Source: Bufo bufo
Taxonomy: Eukaryota; Chordata; Amphibia; Anura; Bufonidae
Assembly: GCF_905171765.1 (NCBI RefSeq)
Contig: NC_053393.1
Span: 71,579,371 to 71,643,370 of the forward strand
Length of the DNA stretch: 64,000 nucleotides
Direction of reading: 5' to 3'
Under the pieces are notes generated by a model. That model was given only the letters and a program-made list of their open reading frames with translations. It was not told the origin of the DNA and did not search any database. Shown here in pieces: positions 18,329 through 30,292 of the stretch. Each line of letters opens with the position of its first letter. Position 1 is the stretch's first letter. A program made the translations under genes and the position numbers.

Positions 18329-19009
18329 GGAGTCATCCTGGTCGGTATTTGCTCACTTTCAATAACTATATACTGTGTGGTTGTGGAATCTTTAATTGGT
18401 GTGGTGAATTTAGTTTAATCACACAGTGGTTACAGGTAATTTTGGAGCCCTATATTTGTTGGGGTGGCTAGCTTTATTTTAGTTGCAGCCTATGAGGAGT
18501 ATCACCGACGTCTGGTGTCTTGTATGCCATAGTAATGTCCAATACATCCTGGCTCTGGATTCTGTGCTCAGCAGCTGAAACATTGCACACATTTTCCTGG
18601 TAACATTATACTGAAACATCTTTCTCTCCTCCACCTAGTAAGATTGTTACCATCTTCGAACTTATTACGTGTTTGTTCTTATCCCATGATAGAGCTTGGC
18701 CACCTCCATTCATCCTTGGATGCCTGGTCTTGGCAGATAGCCACTTCAGAAATCTCAAGCAGCAAGTTCTCAGATTCTGTCATCAAGATCCATCTATCTT
18801 CAGATTCAGTAAAATCTGACTGATAATACCTTGTTGTGGCTGAAGGTGGAGCACCTTGTAAGAGGCCATTATGAAAGCCAAATTGTAGTTTCTGCATAAG
18901 CTGGCTACCAAGTTGAACTTATCTAGAAGTCCAGTGTATTATGGATCCTAGGATAGTATATTTATGCCCCAATAACCCAGTTGGAGTGATGTAGCTATTG
19001 GCTAGCTTC
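18329..19009. other. Non-coding sequence
   Basis: It follows the hammerhead-like motif. No AATAAA or clear 3' end of a retroposon is seen, and I recognise no gene. Confidence 0.35.
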
Positions 19010-19335
19010 TGTCAGATGGAAGTCACAGTTGTCTGATTTTCTTGCATTTCCAGAAAGAATAATGAGCTCCAGTTTTGGAATCGCCAAGCTTGGCTGTAGT
19101 TTAATTATGCTCTGCAGGATGCAAATCTGATACTGATGAAGGTTGATGTTATTTCTTTGAGTTGAAGCAACCTTGTTCCCTTCACCCAATACAGCACCAT
19201 AGAGAGATGGATCTGCTCCCACAGTTGGACAGGGATCCCCAGAGCAATTAAAAATGGAACACCCAATTCCTCCTTCAGTGTGGTTTCCTGTCCTCCGGAC
19301 AGAGGAGCTGGGAGCATGACACCTCTGGACTGTGA
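19010..19335 (-). repeat. Interspersed repeat, inverted copy of part of 24760-25160
   Basis: The reverse complement has GAAGGAGGAATTGGGTGTTCC, CAATTGCTCTGGGGATCC, CAACTGTGGGAG and ATCTCTCTATGGTGCTGT. The same words appear in the same order at 25033-25122. Confidence 0.75.
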
Positions 19336-19469
19336 AACAAGGAACACCTTAATGATGGATTAAACTCAGGTCATACAGCGAATATTTGTGTTATGTGGTT
19401 GGTGTGAATCTGTTTGGTGCTAGACCTGATCCATATGGGTTGGCTGCCTTTAGCATTTGAATCTTTGGT

Positions 19470-19764
19470 ACTCTTTGGCTTCGGGCCCTGGCTGACTGCC
19501 TCATGGCTTTGGGGCCTAGCTGGCTGCCTCATGGCTTCGGGGCCTGGCTGGCTGCCTCATGGCTTCTGGGTCTGGCTGGTTTACTTCATGCCTACCTGGC
19601 TGAATGCCTTAGCGTCTACCGGTATATCTGTTTGGCTGAACGCCTTTGTGTCTATGCCTGATTATCTGGCTCACTGTATTTGGGTCTGTGCCTGTCTGGC
19701 TGGCTGCCTTTGGGTCCTTGCCTGTCTGTCTGGCTTCCTTTGGGTTCGTACCTGTCTGACTGTC
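19470..19764 (+). repeat. Degenerate minisatellite (CTGGCTGGCTGCCT type), left part
   Basis: Units of about 27-36 bp with CTGGCTG(G/A)CTGCCT and TTTGGGTC. A related array resumes at 23552, on the other side of the LINE. The ORFs through it are low-complexity artefacts. Confidence 0.75.
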
Positions 19765-19775
19765 TTTGAGCCTGG
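19765..19775. repeat. Left target-site duplication of the LINE
   Basis: TTTGAGCCTGG, repeated at 23541-23551 directly after the LINE tail. Because the site is in a degenerate minisatellite, unit similarity could mimic a TSD. Confidence 0.5.
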
Positions 19776-22700
19776 TCCTGTCTGGCAACAGTTCAGCAAC
19801 AGTTTCTCTTCGAGGAAAGCAGCTACGAGGGAGATATAATCTCCACATCGATAATACTGAGCTCCCACAGACTAAGGGCAGGATACGACCTAGGACTGTG
19901 ACTGATCATTTTATTACCTAGAACACTATTTTCACTGCTGGATTTATATGCATGCTGAACAAACAAATTATTTGTTATACCACGGTTACACACGGATGGA
20001 CTTTGGTTTTATTACTAGTGATTCTTTACACTACCAGGATTTTTGATAATCATCTCTCCTACTAGGACCCTCACGCTGCCTACACACTCTGAAAAGGCTT
20101 ACCCGCATTTACAAAAGTGGCGACCCCTCTAGGGGGCCACCACACTAAGCACTTGCACTTTTGGCACAATTTACAATTTTTTCGGAACGCACCTGCACTT
20201 TGAAGAACACCCCTAAGCCCGGCTCCAGCGCTGCGGCACGACAAGGGGAGGGCCGGAGCCGACAGAGGGACAGTGCTCGGCGTCCTTACGCCGCATCACA
20301 CATAAAAAATAAAAAAAATAAATGTACATGTACCACGGACGGGTCCGGCGGACGGGTCCGGTGGTCCAGGGGACACGCCCGTCTGAGCCCGCCCGGGCCA
20401 GAAGGGACCAGAGAAACCCGAGCGGTCACCCTGGGTCGCATACCTCAGATCTGCGAATCAAGTACGACCCACAACAACTGCTGGCACTACAAAACAGGGG
20501 CACAGATATCCCTGGTGCTATTTTAACCAAAGCTTTTAAACTTAAGATTTTAAAAACACCTATTTTTAACCATTCGCCACAAACCATAGATAGCATAGAC
20601 CTAAAATATCCAGAACAAAATAAACGGCCCCCGGAAAGAAAATCCCTCCACATTGACCTAAGATGTGCCTTAATAAATGCCAGATCGGCAGTTAAGAATA
20701 AATATGAAATTCGCGATCTATGCATAGATAGAAACTATGAATGTCTGTTTATTACGGAATCATGGTTTACAGAAAAGTCCAGGGTAGACATCGGGGAAAT
20801 TCTCCCACCAGACTACAACATCATTATAAAGAATAGGCCTAACAAACAGGGGGAGGGATAGCGATTGTACATAAAAACACAATAAAAATAACAGAAATTA
20901 ACCTTCCCACGGAAAACCCATCATGGGAAACACTCATAGCACGTTTGACGTTAGAAAATAAATATACAATAATAACAGCGTTATGTTACAGACCCCCAGG
21001 ACCCCGCACTCATTTCACAGACAACTTCATAGAATGGGCCACGGATCTCACAATAAAACATCATAGACTTCTTATTCTAGGGGACCTTAACCTTTGGTTC
21101 AACGATAAACAAGATACCTCAGCCCAAAAAGTCATCATACAGCTCGACTTAGCCCAGCTCACTTTCAGGGTTGACAAACCCACACATAGAGCGGGTCACC
21201 TGCTCAATCCGATTTTTGAAAAAAATCTAAAATTAACGGTAGAAGATCCCGAAGAACTGCTCTGGACTGACCATAGACTCATAGCCTTCGAACTCCACAT
21301 CCCAATTAATATGAAGCAGCTAACTACAGGAGAAAAAAATAGGCGAAGAAATAACAACAACCTGACATATGACAAAATTCTACCTACCCTAGAAGAACAC
21401 ATCAGCAAAATTGACCTCAAACTGCCCTGTGAGAAACTCACATTACAATTTGACGACATCGTCCAAAAAACGGCGGACCAACATGCCCCGTTGAGATTGG
21501 TAAAGAAATCAGGGAAAAAAGCACCGTGGTATACGAGAGAACTAAAAATGCAACAGACTAGAGAGGGCATGGAGGAAAAATCCGATAGAAGAATCACAGC
21601 TAAAATACAAGACCCAACTGACGATTTATCACAAAACAATCTTCAAGGCCAAACAAGACCATTTTGCGAGCGAGATCGAAAACGCTGCTCAAAAGCCTAA
21701 AAAGATCTTTCAGATCATTTTCGATCTAGCTAACCCTTATGGCCTCAAAACCACCATCCCCGAATCCCAAGACCTCTGCAACGACATCTCGAAATTTTTT
21801 AAACAAAAAGTTGATGACATCCAAAACGACATCCTGCTAGCTCAACAGGCAACTGTCCCCCCCATGGAGAACAACGTGACAAACCCTACCCACACCTTCA
21901 CTCTATGCCCATTAAAACTTGAGGACCTAACTAAAAGCATGAAAAACATGTCCAAAGCAACTTATCCCCTCTCCAATATCCAAACTAAATCTCTTATTGA
22001 ATGCACGACCACCATTGCCCCGTTAATTCTAACAATTATAAATGACTCCTTTCTCAGTGGTAACGTCCCCGAGACTCTCAAGTTAGGAATCATAACCCCC
22101 CTTCTCAAGAAACCAGGAGCAGACATAAATATGATGGCCAACTTCAGACCGATTACCAACATCCACCTAATAGCTAAAATCATGGAGATAGCAGTGGCAA
22201 GCCAACTCCAGCTGCACGTAGAAAAGCATCGACTCCTAGATGAACATCAGTCGGGCTTCAGGCCAACACACAGCACGGAATCAGCCCTGGTCAGCCTTTG
22301 GGATGAAGCCCTAGGGGTCGCTGACGAGGGAGGGGGGACCTGGCTGGTTCTCATAGACATGTCGGCAGCCTTCGACACTATCAGCCATCCCATCCTCCTA
22401 AATAGATTAAAAGCTGACATTGGAGTAGATAACCACAGACTTGCCTGGTTTGACTCTTTCCTGAAAAACAGAACTCAGAGTCAAACTGGGCTTATTCTTT
22501 TCCCCAGTCGAGAAGGTGGAGTGGGGAGTCCCTCAGGGATCTCCCCTCTCGCCATTACTTTTTAACATTTATGTCCGACCTCTGCTCGCCATTCTGAAGG
22601 AGTATAACATCAGCTATGAGTCTTATGCGGACGATACACAGATCCTTTTGAGAGTATCGAAATCCGCTGATGACTATAAACTCACGCAAGAAGGACTAAA

Positions 22701-23540
22701 TAAGGCCAGGAACTGGCTAGCACATAACCACCTCAAACTCAACCCGACCAAGACTGAGCTTGTTGCACTACATAAAACACCAGAGGCTGCTGCCCCGTCT
22801 ATCTTTGGGGAAAACGTTGCCATCGCCACACAAGGAAAGAGTCTGGGGATAATTTTGGATCAAGAAATGAGCCTCCGTCCCCAGATTAAAGAAGTAATAC
22901 GGAAAGCAAACTTCGCCCTATTCCTTCTAAAAAAAGCCCTACCGTTTCTCCCCAACACATGCAGACAGGTCGTGGTGGGAGCGCTAGTCAACTCTCACCT
23001 GGACTATGGCAATGCAATGTATGCGGGGCTACCAGAGAAAGATCTGAGAGCTCTGCAACTCTGTCAAAACAGAGCCATCCGGCTCATCAAGAAACTAGAT
23101 TGGACAGACTCTGTTACAAAAGCACGCAGGGAACTCCACTGGCTTCCAGTGAAAGAGAGAGTGCAGTTTAAGCTGTGCTGCTTAACACACAAAGCCCTCT
23201 ACAAAACAGGCCCCATTTATTTGCAAAAAAAGATAACACGTTACCATCCTCCCAGAGAACTGAGATCCACCTCAGCCTCCCTTTTGTCGGTGCCAAGAAC
23301 CCGCCTCAAGACAAGGGGGGACAGACGTTTCTCAGTATTAGCCCCCAAGATCTGGAACTCCCTCCCAGAACATATTAGAACTATACCAGATTACCTGGAA
23401 TTCAGGAAGCTGGTTAAGACCTGGCTATTTGTGTAGGATGACGTAGGGGCCCACCAATACAGCCGTCCACAAGCGCTTCGATCGGATTGAGTTCCTCTAG
23501 AGTGCTATATAAGGACTTAGTAACATAACATAACATAACA
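19776..23540 (+). mobile_element. CR1/Rex1-like LINE retrotransposon, about 3.8 kb
   Basis: It has an endonuclease-RT ORF with frameshifts, a 3' end with the repeat TAACATAACATAACATAACA (23519-23540), and a candidate 11-bp TSD. The leader (about 19776-20300) is non-coding. The absence of a second ORF and the total length fit Rex1/L2-like members of the CR1 group, but I cannot place the clade firmly. Confidence 0.8.
20322..23436 (+). pseudogene. LINE endonuclease-reverse transcriptase, frameshifted
   Basis: The N-terminal AP-endonuclease domain starts near 20650 (RCALINARSAVKNK, FITESWFTE) and continues with ALCYRPPGP, LLILGDLNLWF and LWTDHRLIAFE. Reverse transcriptase follows: ANFRPITNIHLIAKIME, HQSGFRPTHSTESAL, VLIDMSAAFDTISH (motif A), GVPQGSPLSPLLFNIY (motif B) and YADDTQILL (motif C). 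The C-terminal region runs to a stop at 23436. The frame breaks at least three times: at a G-run near 20857, near 21600, and near 22490, just before motif B. All RT catalytic Asp residues remain readable. Not translatable as one protein. Confidence 0.88.
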
Positions 23541-23551
23541 TTTGAGCCTGG

Positions 23552-23925
23552 GCCTGGCTGGCTGCCTTTTAGCCTGGGGGAAAAAAAAAACTGACTTTGT
23601 GGCCTTTACTGGTGAGGAGCCATGTCAGGGTGACTAATTTTGTGTGCCTCTATACATGAGTATCTGTCTGCTTCTGCTGCTGGGCTTGTGTGATGCAGTT
23701 GTATTTGATTGACTGCCTCCTTGTGCAGCCATGTCTGGATGGCTGGTTGCTTTTGCAGCCATGTCTGGATGGCTGGTTGCTTGTGCAGCCATGCCTGAAT
23801 GGCAGGCAACTGTGTTTGGGTGACTGTACTTGGGTTCTGAGTGGGTGTCTACGTGACCTGCTGCGCCTAAGGTGCCTCCATGTCTGGGTGACGGTCTACC
23901 TTGATGGCTATGCATGGATGGTGAA
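23552..23925 (+). repeat. Degenerate minisatellite, right part
   Basis: It continues the array at 19470 with CTGGCTGGCTGCCTTTTAG, then units around GCAGCCATGTCTGGATGGCTGGTTGCTT (three near-identical copies between 23725 and 23800). Confidence 0.7.
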
Positions 23926-23959
23926 CTAATTCTGTGGCTATGCCTGGTTGACAATTTAA

Positions 23960-24150
23960 AGTTTAAAGGCCTACAGAATGCATAGTCCACCAGCAAATCC
24001 CTAAAATGCTTCTGGTGGGGAGTGAGAAGATGGCCCACAGGAGGTATAGCGCACCAACAAAGCCCGATAAAGCTCCTGGTTGGGAGTAAGAAAATGGGCT
24101 GGACTATATGGTCTGGATGGCCTACAGGTGGTATGGAGCACCGCATAACT
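23960..24150. repeat. Two-unit tandem repeat, about 85 bp
   Basis: GCCTACAGAATGCATAGTCCACC...GGTGGGGAGTGAGAAGATGG and GCCCACAGGAGGTATAGCGCACC...GGTTGGGAGTAAGAAAATGG, with a partial third start at 24119. Confidence 0.65.
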
Positions 24151-24186
24151 CTGTAAATACATGCTGCCGATCTAGAAGTCCCAGGG

Positions 24187-24759
24187 AGTCCCTGGAAGGT
24201 CGGTAGTTGTCTGCTGGGATCCTTTGTGCGGTAGTTCTGGCATTGTGGAACCTAGGAGGTCTGAAGGGTCCAAGGGGCTCTTTAGACCTCTTTCAGCAGA
24301 TCTATGGGCTCCTCTGGGGGATGAATGCCACGGTAGGGTTCCATCATAGTTGCCAGATTGTGAGGAAAATTAAAGATTTTGATGTCTCAAGTACTTCTGG
24401 TAGACATAACAGAAAGAAAAGAGAAGGGCCTCCAGCAGATCTGGGATCTAAACATCTGTTTTGCAATGTAATTTGCACCAAAGGAATCAGTGGTGGTTCA
24501 GCAGACATCTTCAGTTTTGATCATTCAGTGTCAAGATAAGTACCTTTCTAAAATGTTTTGTTAAATTTGTTGTGATTTAGCATTTGATGAGAAACCCATA
24601 TAGGATTTCTTTAATAAGATTATGCCTGGTTTAAAGTCTAATGTCTAGTTTTTAAAAGTTCCTAGGTTTTAGGATGTTTCTTGATCCGACTTTTTTAGTT
24701 CGGCCCTCTTGTTAACCTTCGCTGCCCTCTACTTCTTTCTGGGTCTTCTTAGCATAGAA
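24187..24759. other. Non-coding sequence
   Basis: I see no gene. Short open frames here lack recognisable domains. Confidence 0.35.
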
Positions 24760-25160
24760 TACTTTTCAAGCGCTGTCCCTCCTGAGGGGTGTTTTATTTC
24801 TTTGCTATTCGGTCTCTCTATGGTGCTGTTATGGGTGAAAGGAAAAATAATAAATACACTTACAGGTAATTTGATTTTCTACAACCCTTGGCAGCACCCC
24901 TCTAATTCCCTCCCCGACGCTTGTGGTTGATGAGAATTGTTTCTGCCTTTCATATAAAAAAAAACTGGAAGAAAGCAAAAGTTCTAAGAATTGCATTTGT
25001 ACGGCTCCTACTGATCTGTTCTGGAATCAACACTGAAGGAGGAAGTGGGTGTTCCTTTTTCAATTGCTCTGGAGCTTCCTGTCCGACTGTGGAGACGGAT
25101 CCATCTCTCTATGGTGCTGTCATAGGTTCAAGAAAATCCAATTACTGGTAAGTGTAATTA
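24760..25160 (+). repeat. Interspersed repeat with two CTCTCTATGGTGCTGT blocks
   Basis: TCTCTATGGTGCTGTTATGGG (24808) and TCTCTATGGTGCTGTCATAGG (25107) are followed by A-rich sequence and ACTTACAGGTAATTTG or ATTACTGGTAAGTGT. The inverted relative lies at 19010-19335. Family unknown. Confidence 0.6.
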
Positions 25161-25260
25161 TTATTTTCCTTCTTGTTCCTCGTCAGGGTCTTAGAGGAGA
25201 AGTACACATGGTGTTTGGCCTCTCATGGACTGTGGTGTTCCTCTAAGAGATTTTTTAAAA

Positions 25261-26080
25261 TTTCTTCTACATCAGGACTGATCATTACAGTAATGTTTCT
25301 ATCACAACAGGTTGATACTTTAAAGACCATCTCAGTCTGAGGTTACATTTTCCTTCAGTAAACTGTTAGATAGTATCTATTCAAACCTCTGGGAGAATAT
25401 TATTCTCTTGTACAGTCTATTTCTCTGCTGTTGATTTTGGATGATACTTCAGCTGCTGTCCAGCTCCTCATGCTCCTCCTGTTCCTCTCCTGTCGCTCGG
25501 GCAGATAAACTACCTATTTTTGTATACAGTATACATACAGTATTCATATATTAGATATATGTGCCCTTCACAGGGGATTGATGCAAACTGCACTGTCTCC
25601 TATGGATCCCTTCCACTTACAGAGCCTGCTCTGTGCCGCAGTTTCCCTATGCTCTCCCTACAGTGTCTGACAACTCTCCCTACGATTTACCTACACTGTC
25701 CCTATCCCAGATTATACTATTAAAAGCTTTGTAAAACATGTTTTATGTCTCTCCCTGTGCTCAGTTCACTGTAAAATGGAGGAGACCTGGCAGGATGAGG
25801 ATTTTTGTAGGGCAGTGACATAACAGGGGCGAATAAAATTTTTCCTGAAATTCGGATCAAATTCCACTTCGTTAACTTTGATTCGCTCAACACTAATTAT
25901 TACGCAAAGGTATTTTTCCAAATGGCTTTACTCTGAGGGTTACCTCAAGTGATGCCAAAGATCTGTTCTTTACATGATACTGTACATGATAATGTCTGCC
26001 TGCGGTCTCTCCTTATCCAGCAAATTTTCTTTGGATAGAATCTCCATTCTTGGAAGGCCAAATAATCAATCAAATTCTAT
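25261..26080. other. Non-coding sequence with a short AT-rich repeat
   Basis: No gene is recognised. Positions 25838-25905 (AATTCGGATCAAATTCC, TCGTTAACTTTGATTCGC) look like a short dispersed repeat; diverged relatives may lie at 43790-43860 and 55950-56010. Confidence 0.4.
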
Positions 26081-26089
26081 TATATGTAA

Positions 26090-26480
26090 AAGGGGTCCTC
26101 TCCTTTCCAAGTAGAGCCTAATCTGCCTGTTCAGCTTCCACCCCAGGGGCAGAGAGGTATCCTCTGATTCTTATTTGCTATTCACATCCTGCTCTGTGCT
26201 GCCTAAGGATGATGAGGAAATAGAAAATTTGTTTTACTAGTAATCTTACTTTCCTTGAGTCTGAAGGCAGCACATACATACCCTCCCAATTATTTAGCAT
26301 TTATTCATCTATTTTTTAACACATGAGCTGTGAGAGAGGGTTCATATAGCACCAGCAATTAATTATGCTAATTCTTAATTTAGTATTCTAGGTGGGCTAG
26401 TCCTAGGGTGGAGACTAGGGGACAGAATATCCCGCTCTGTGTTGCCTTCAGACTCGAGAAAAGCAAATTATTATTTTATT
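26090..26480 (+). repeat. Interspersed repeat, relative of 7905-8005
   Basis: It contains TCCTGCTCTGTGCTGCCTAAGG, GATGAGGAAATA, TATTCTAGGTGG, GGAGACTAGGGGACAGAAT and CGCTCTGTGTTGCCTTCAG. The order suggests an imperfect inverted structure with GCTCTGTGYTGCC near both ends. Confidence 0.5.
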
Positions 26481-27365
26481 TTTTTGCGTTTTACTACTTT
26501 TGCACAATTAAAACCCTTTTTTTTAAAAAGAAGAAAATGTTTTTGCATCGCTGCATCCCAAGACCCATAACTTTTTTTTTTATATTTTCTTTTCTACAGA
26601 GCTGTGTGAGGTTTTGATTTTTGCAGGATGCCTTGTAGATGTCAATGGTATTTTGGGGCACATAACACTTTTTTTTATTGCTTTCTATCCCATTTTTTTG
26701 GTTGCGAATAAGCAAAAATAAGCAATTCTGGCATTTTTTTCAACGGCATTCATTGCATAATGTGAGTGCACCCAGCCACACTGAGCGGAGCAGCGATTGC
26801 ACCGTCCCCGTCATTTAACCCCTCAGGTGTCGTGATCAACGCTGATCGCGGCACCTGTGAGTGAAGGCAGAGGGATGCGGTTCCCCCTGCCTTTAGATCA
26901 GAGCCCCAAAAATGATACCAATAAAAACTACAGTTTGTTATGCAAAAACAAGCCCTCATACAACTCTGTAGACTGACATATAAAAGACTTATGGCTGTCA
27001 GAATATAGCGATGCAAAGAAAATTTAAATTTTTCCAAAGGCTTTTATTTTTTTTAAGTAGTAAAAAAAAAAAAGATTCAAGTTTGGTATCGCTGCATTAG
27101 TATTGAGTCGCAGAATAAGAACGTCAGGACATAGTGAACGCTGTGATGTCAAAACCCCAAAAACCTTGTCGGAATTCTGTTTTTTTTTTTCCTGTTTTCC
27201 ATTACAAGACATGATAAAGTAAATGGTGGCATTAAAAATGCATCTTATCCCGCAAAAAATATGCCCTCATATAGCTATGTGAAAGGCAAAATTTATGGCT
27301 ATTGGAATGTGGGGAAGAAAAATCCAAAATGTAAAAATTAAAATAGGCCCAGTCTTTAAGGGGTT
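26481..27365. repeat. Relic of piggyBac-associated non-coding repeat
   Basis: It ends CTTTAAGGGGTTAA (27352-27365), resembling the right end of the piggyBac element at 17549. Inside are hairpin-forming GTGTCGTGATCAACGCTGATCGCGGCACC (26827-26855) and poly-T/A tracts. No transposase is seen. Confidence 0.45.
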
Positions 27366-28666
27366 AAAGGTAATGTGTCATCAGAAAATGACCTATTGTT
27401 TAAATCAAGCTTTTTGTGTGGTTACTTTTATTTTCCATGTCACTATCTATATTGAAAATAAAATCTGAAAATCTTTCAGTTTTCTCACTAGACACTAAAC
27501 CTAACAGGTGCCAATTCTTGGTCTGTACAGATCACTTTTCATCAGTCATTTCATTCTCACAGGCAGGATTAGAATAACAGCTGTTACCAATATAGGGAGA
27601 TCTTATTCCCATGAGGATTACAAAAGCAGCAAAGCTTCAGCACATGTAACAGCCTTTAAAAGAAGAGTTTACTTAATGCAGCAGAAGGTTCAGTGACCCT
27701 ATAATCAGGATTGCAGAGCATTTGTTAGAGAAAGGCAACACATCTACATTGAGGCTACAGACTTATCTGCATATGTTAGGAGAAAATAAGCTTCAGGCTT
27801 TCCATTATATAAAGAAAATGCCTGATCACCTGTTTAGAGACAGTGCTATATTGAGGAACACACCCATATAGTGAGAGTGAGATTGATTTGGGAATATTGT
27901 GCAGACTATAAGAAAGAGACTCAGCCCTCTATCTCCCTTACACAGGCTTGGGAATTGCCTATAGCAACTGTAAAGACTGCGTTTAATGTGTTCAGTGTTT
28001 GTGTGTACCATCTGTTAACTGCTGCAGGAAAGTGAACCTGTTGCTTTAAACCTGGCTTCATCATTGACTCATTTTTTGGGAAGCTTGCCTTGCACCTCAC
28101 AGCAACCACAAGGGCACCCCTAAACACCATCAGACAGGAGAACCCCAACACCAGGGAGAGCCCTGAAGGGAGAAAATGATGTAACCTTCCCATCACTGCA
28201 CGGCCCAGGGAGAGTCAGAACTGTGAGTACTACCCGCCTACTGTGATGCCAAAATATGTTGCAGCATGCTGAAGACCTGCACTGTCAAAAGATGAATGTT
28301 CAACTATAATGGGAAACTGATTTTCACCTTAGTATTTCTTAAAATGACAACTCCAGCCCTGCTTCATATATAAATCAATTAATAACTCCTATCCAGTCCA
28401 ATATTTCAGGGCACAAACCACTTGCAAATTTACATTATCTCTAAAATATGACATCCCCTTCACGTGACATTGGTCCCTGTACCCTGGACAGACAGATGAT
28501 ATTTGTGAGATTGTTCAGAACTTGTTGCTATCTGTTGTGATAAGAAATCTCTCAGCAGGAGATCATGAAGACCTGGATGTGATTACTCCTCTTTCAAGCT
28601 TATTTATGCCCATGTGACATTCGGAGAAGTGAATACTTAAATTGGTTAAGTCATGGTCTTAGGAGA
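27366..28666. other. Non-coding sequence
   Basis: Mostly unique-looking sequence without a recognised ORF or repeat boundary. Confidence 0.35.
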
Positions 28667-28668
28667 TA

Positions 28669-30290
28669 CAGTCATGTGAAAAAATTAGGACACCCTTTGA
28701 AAGCATGTGGTTTTTTGTAACATTTTTAATAAATGGTTATTTCATCTCCGTTTCAACAATACAGAGAGATTAAAGTAATCCAACTAAACAAAGAAAACTG
28801 AAGAAAAGTCTTTTCAAGATCTTCTGTAAATGTCATTCTACAAAAATGCCTATTCTAACTGAGGAAAAAGATAGGACACCCTCACATGTATTCCCTCTTA
28901 AATTGGCTCAGATCTCACACAGGTATATCACACCAGGTGCACATAATTAGTAGATCGTTACTCTGCATGTTGAATGAGGCTTGCCCTATTTAAACCTCAG
29001 ACATTTAGTTTGGTGTGCTCCTGACTGTTGAAGTGAGAGTGAGCACCATGGTGAGAGCAAAAGAGCTGTCAGAGGACTTCAGAAAAAAGATTGTAGCAGC
29101 CTATGAGTCTGGGAAGGGATTTAAAAAGATCTCAAAAGATTTTAAAAATCAGCCATTCCACTGTCCGGAAGATAGTCTACAAGTGGAGGGCTTTCAAAAC
29201 AACTGCCAACATGCCCAGGACTGGTCGCCCCAGCAAGTTCACCCCAAGAGCAGACCGCAAGATGCTAAAAGAGGTCTCCAAAAACCCTAAAGTGTCATCT
29301 CGAGAACTACAGCAGGCTCTGGCTACTGTTGATGTAGAAGTACATGCCTCTACAATCAGAAAGAGACTGTACAAGTTTAACTTGCATGGGAGGTGTGCAA
29401 GGAGGAAACCTTTGCTTTCCAAGAGAAACATCGAGGCCAGACTGACATTTGCCAGAGATAAAGTTGACAAAGACCAGGACTTCTGGAATAATGTTCTTTG
29501 GACAGATGAGTCCAAAATTGAATTATTTGGACACAACAGCAGAGGACATGTTTGGCGTAAACCAAACACAGCATTCCAAGAAAAGAACCTCATACCAACT
29601 GTGAAGCATGGAGGTGGAAGTGTCATGGTTTGGGGCTGCTTTGCTGCAGCAGGACCTGGTCAGCTCACCATCATAGAATCCACGATGAATTCTACTGTGT
29701 ATCAGAAGGTGCTTGAAGAACATGTGAGACCATCAGTTAGAAAATTAAAGCTGAAGCGGAACTGGACCATGCAACATGACAATGACCCAAAACATACTAG
29801 TAAATCAACCAAAGATTGGCTGAAAAAGAAGAAATGGAGAGTCCTGGAATGGCCAAGTCAAAGTCCAGATTTGAATCCCATTGAGATGCTGTGGGGTGAC
29901 TTGAAAAGGGCTGTACGTGCAAGAAACCCCTCAAACATCTCACAGCTGAAAAAGTTCTGCATTGAGGAGTGGGGTAAAATTTCCTCAGACCGATGTCGAA
30001 GACTGGTAGATGGCTACAAGAACCGTCTCACTGCAGTTACTTCAGCCAAAGGAGGTAACACTCGCTATTAGGGGCAAGGGTGTCCTATCTTTTTCCTCAG
30101 TTAGAATAGGCATTTTTGTAGAATGACATTTACAGAAGATCTTGAAAAGACTTTTCTTCAGTTTTCTTTGTTTAGTCGGATTACTTTAATCTCTCTGTAT
30201 TGTTGAAACGGAGATGAAATAACCATTTATTAAAAATGTTACAAAAAACCACATGCTTTCAAAGGGTGTCCTAATTTTTTCACATGACTG
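28669..30290 (+). mobile_element. Tc1-like transposon, 1622 bp, long and nearly identical TIRs
   Basis: CAGTCATGTGAAAAAATTAG and its complement mark the ends, with TA on both sides (28667-28668 and 30291-30292). The inverted repeats extend about 215 bp and differ, by eye, at one base (CCAACTAA against CCGACTAA). Inside is a transposase with a single frameshift. The near-identity of the TIRs suggests recent insertion. Confidence 0.93.
29048..30071 (+). pseudogene. Tc1-like transposase with one 1-bp frameshift
   Basis: The start ATG at 29048 gives MVRAKELSEDFRKKIVAAY. The frame shifts at the T-run in GATTTTAAAAATC (about 29138-29147), where one extra T appears to be present; downstream, the frame of 29103-30071 runs to the stop without a break. 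It holds helix-turn-helix DNA-binding segments (HSTVRKIVYKW, then TGRPSKFTP), and the full DDE set: WTDESKIE, QHDNDPKHTSK and PDLNPIEMLW. Total length would be about 340 aa, normal for the family. All catalytic residues are present, so the indel is the only obvious lesion. A sequencing error in the homopolymer is possible. Confidence 0.92.
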
Positions 30291-30292
30291 TA

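Noticed and set aside
19414..19839. 141-codon ORF rich in Leu, Trp and Cys resembling a membrane protein
   Set aside because: It follows the CTGGCTG tandem repeat; its hydrophobicity is a by-product.
23634..24146. 170-codon reverse ORF
   Set aside because: It runs through minisatellite and two-unit tandem repeats; no domain.
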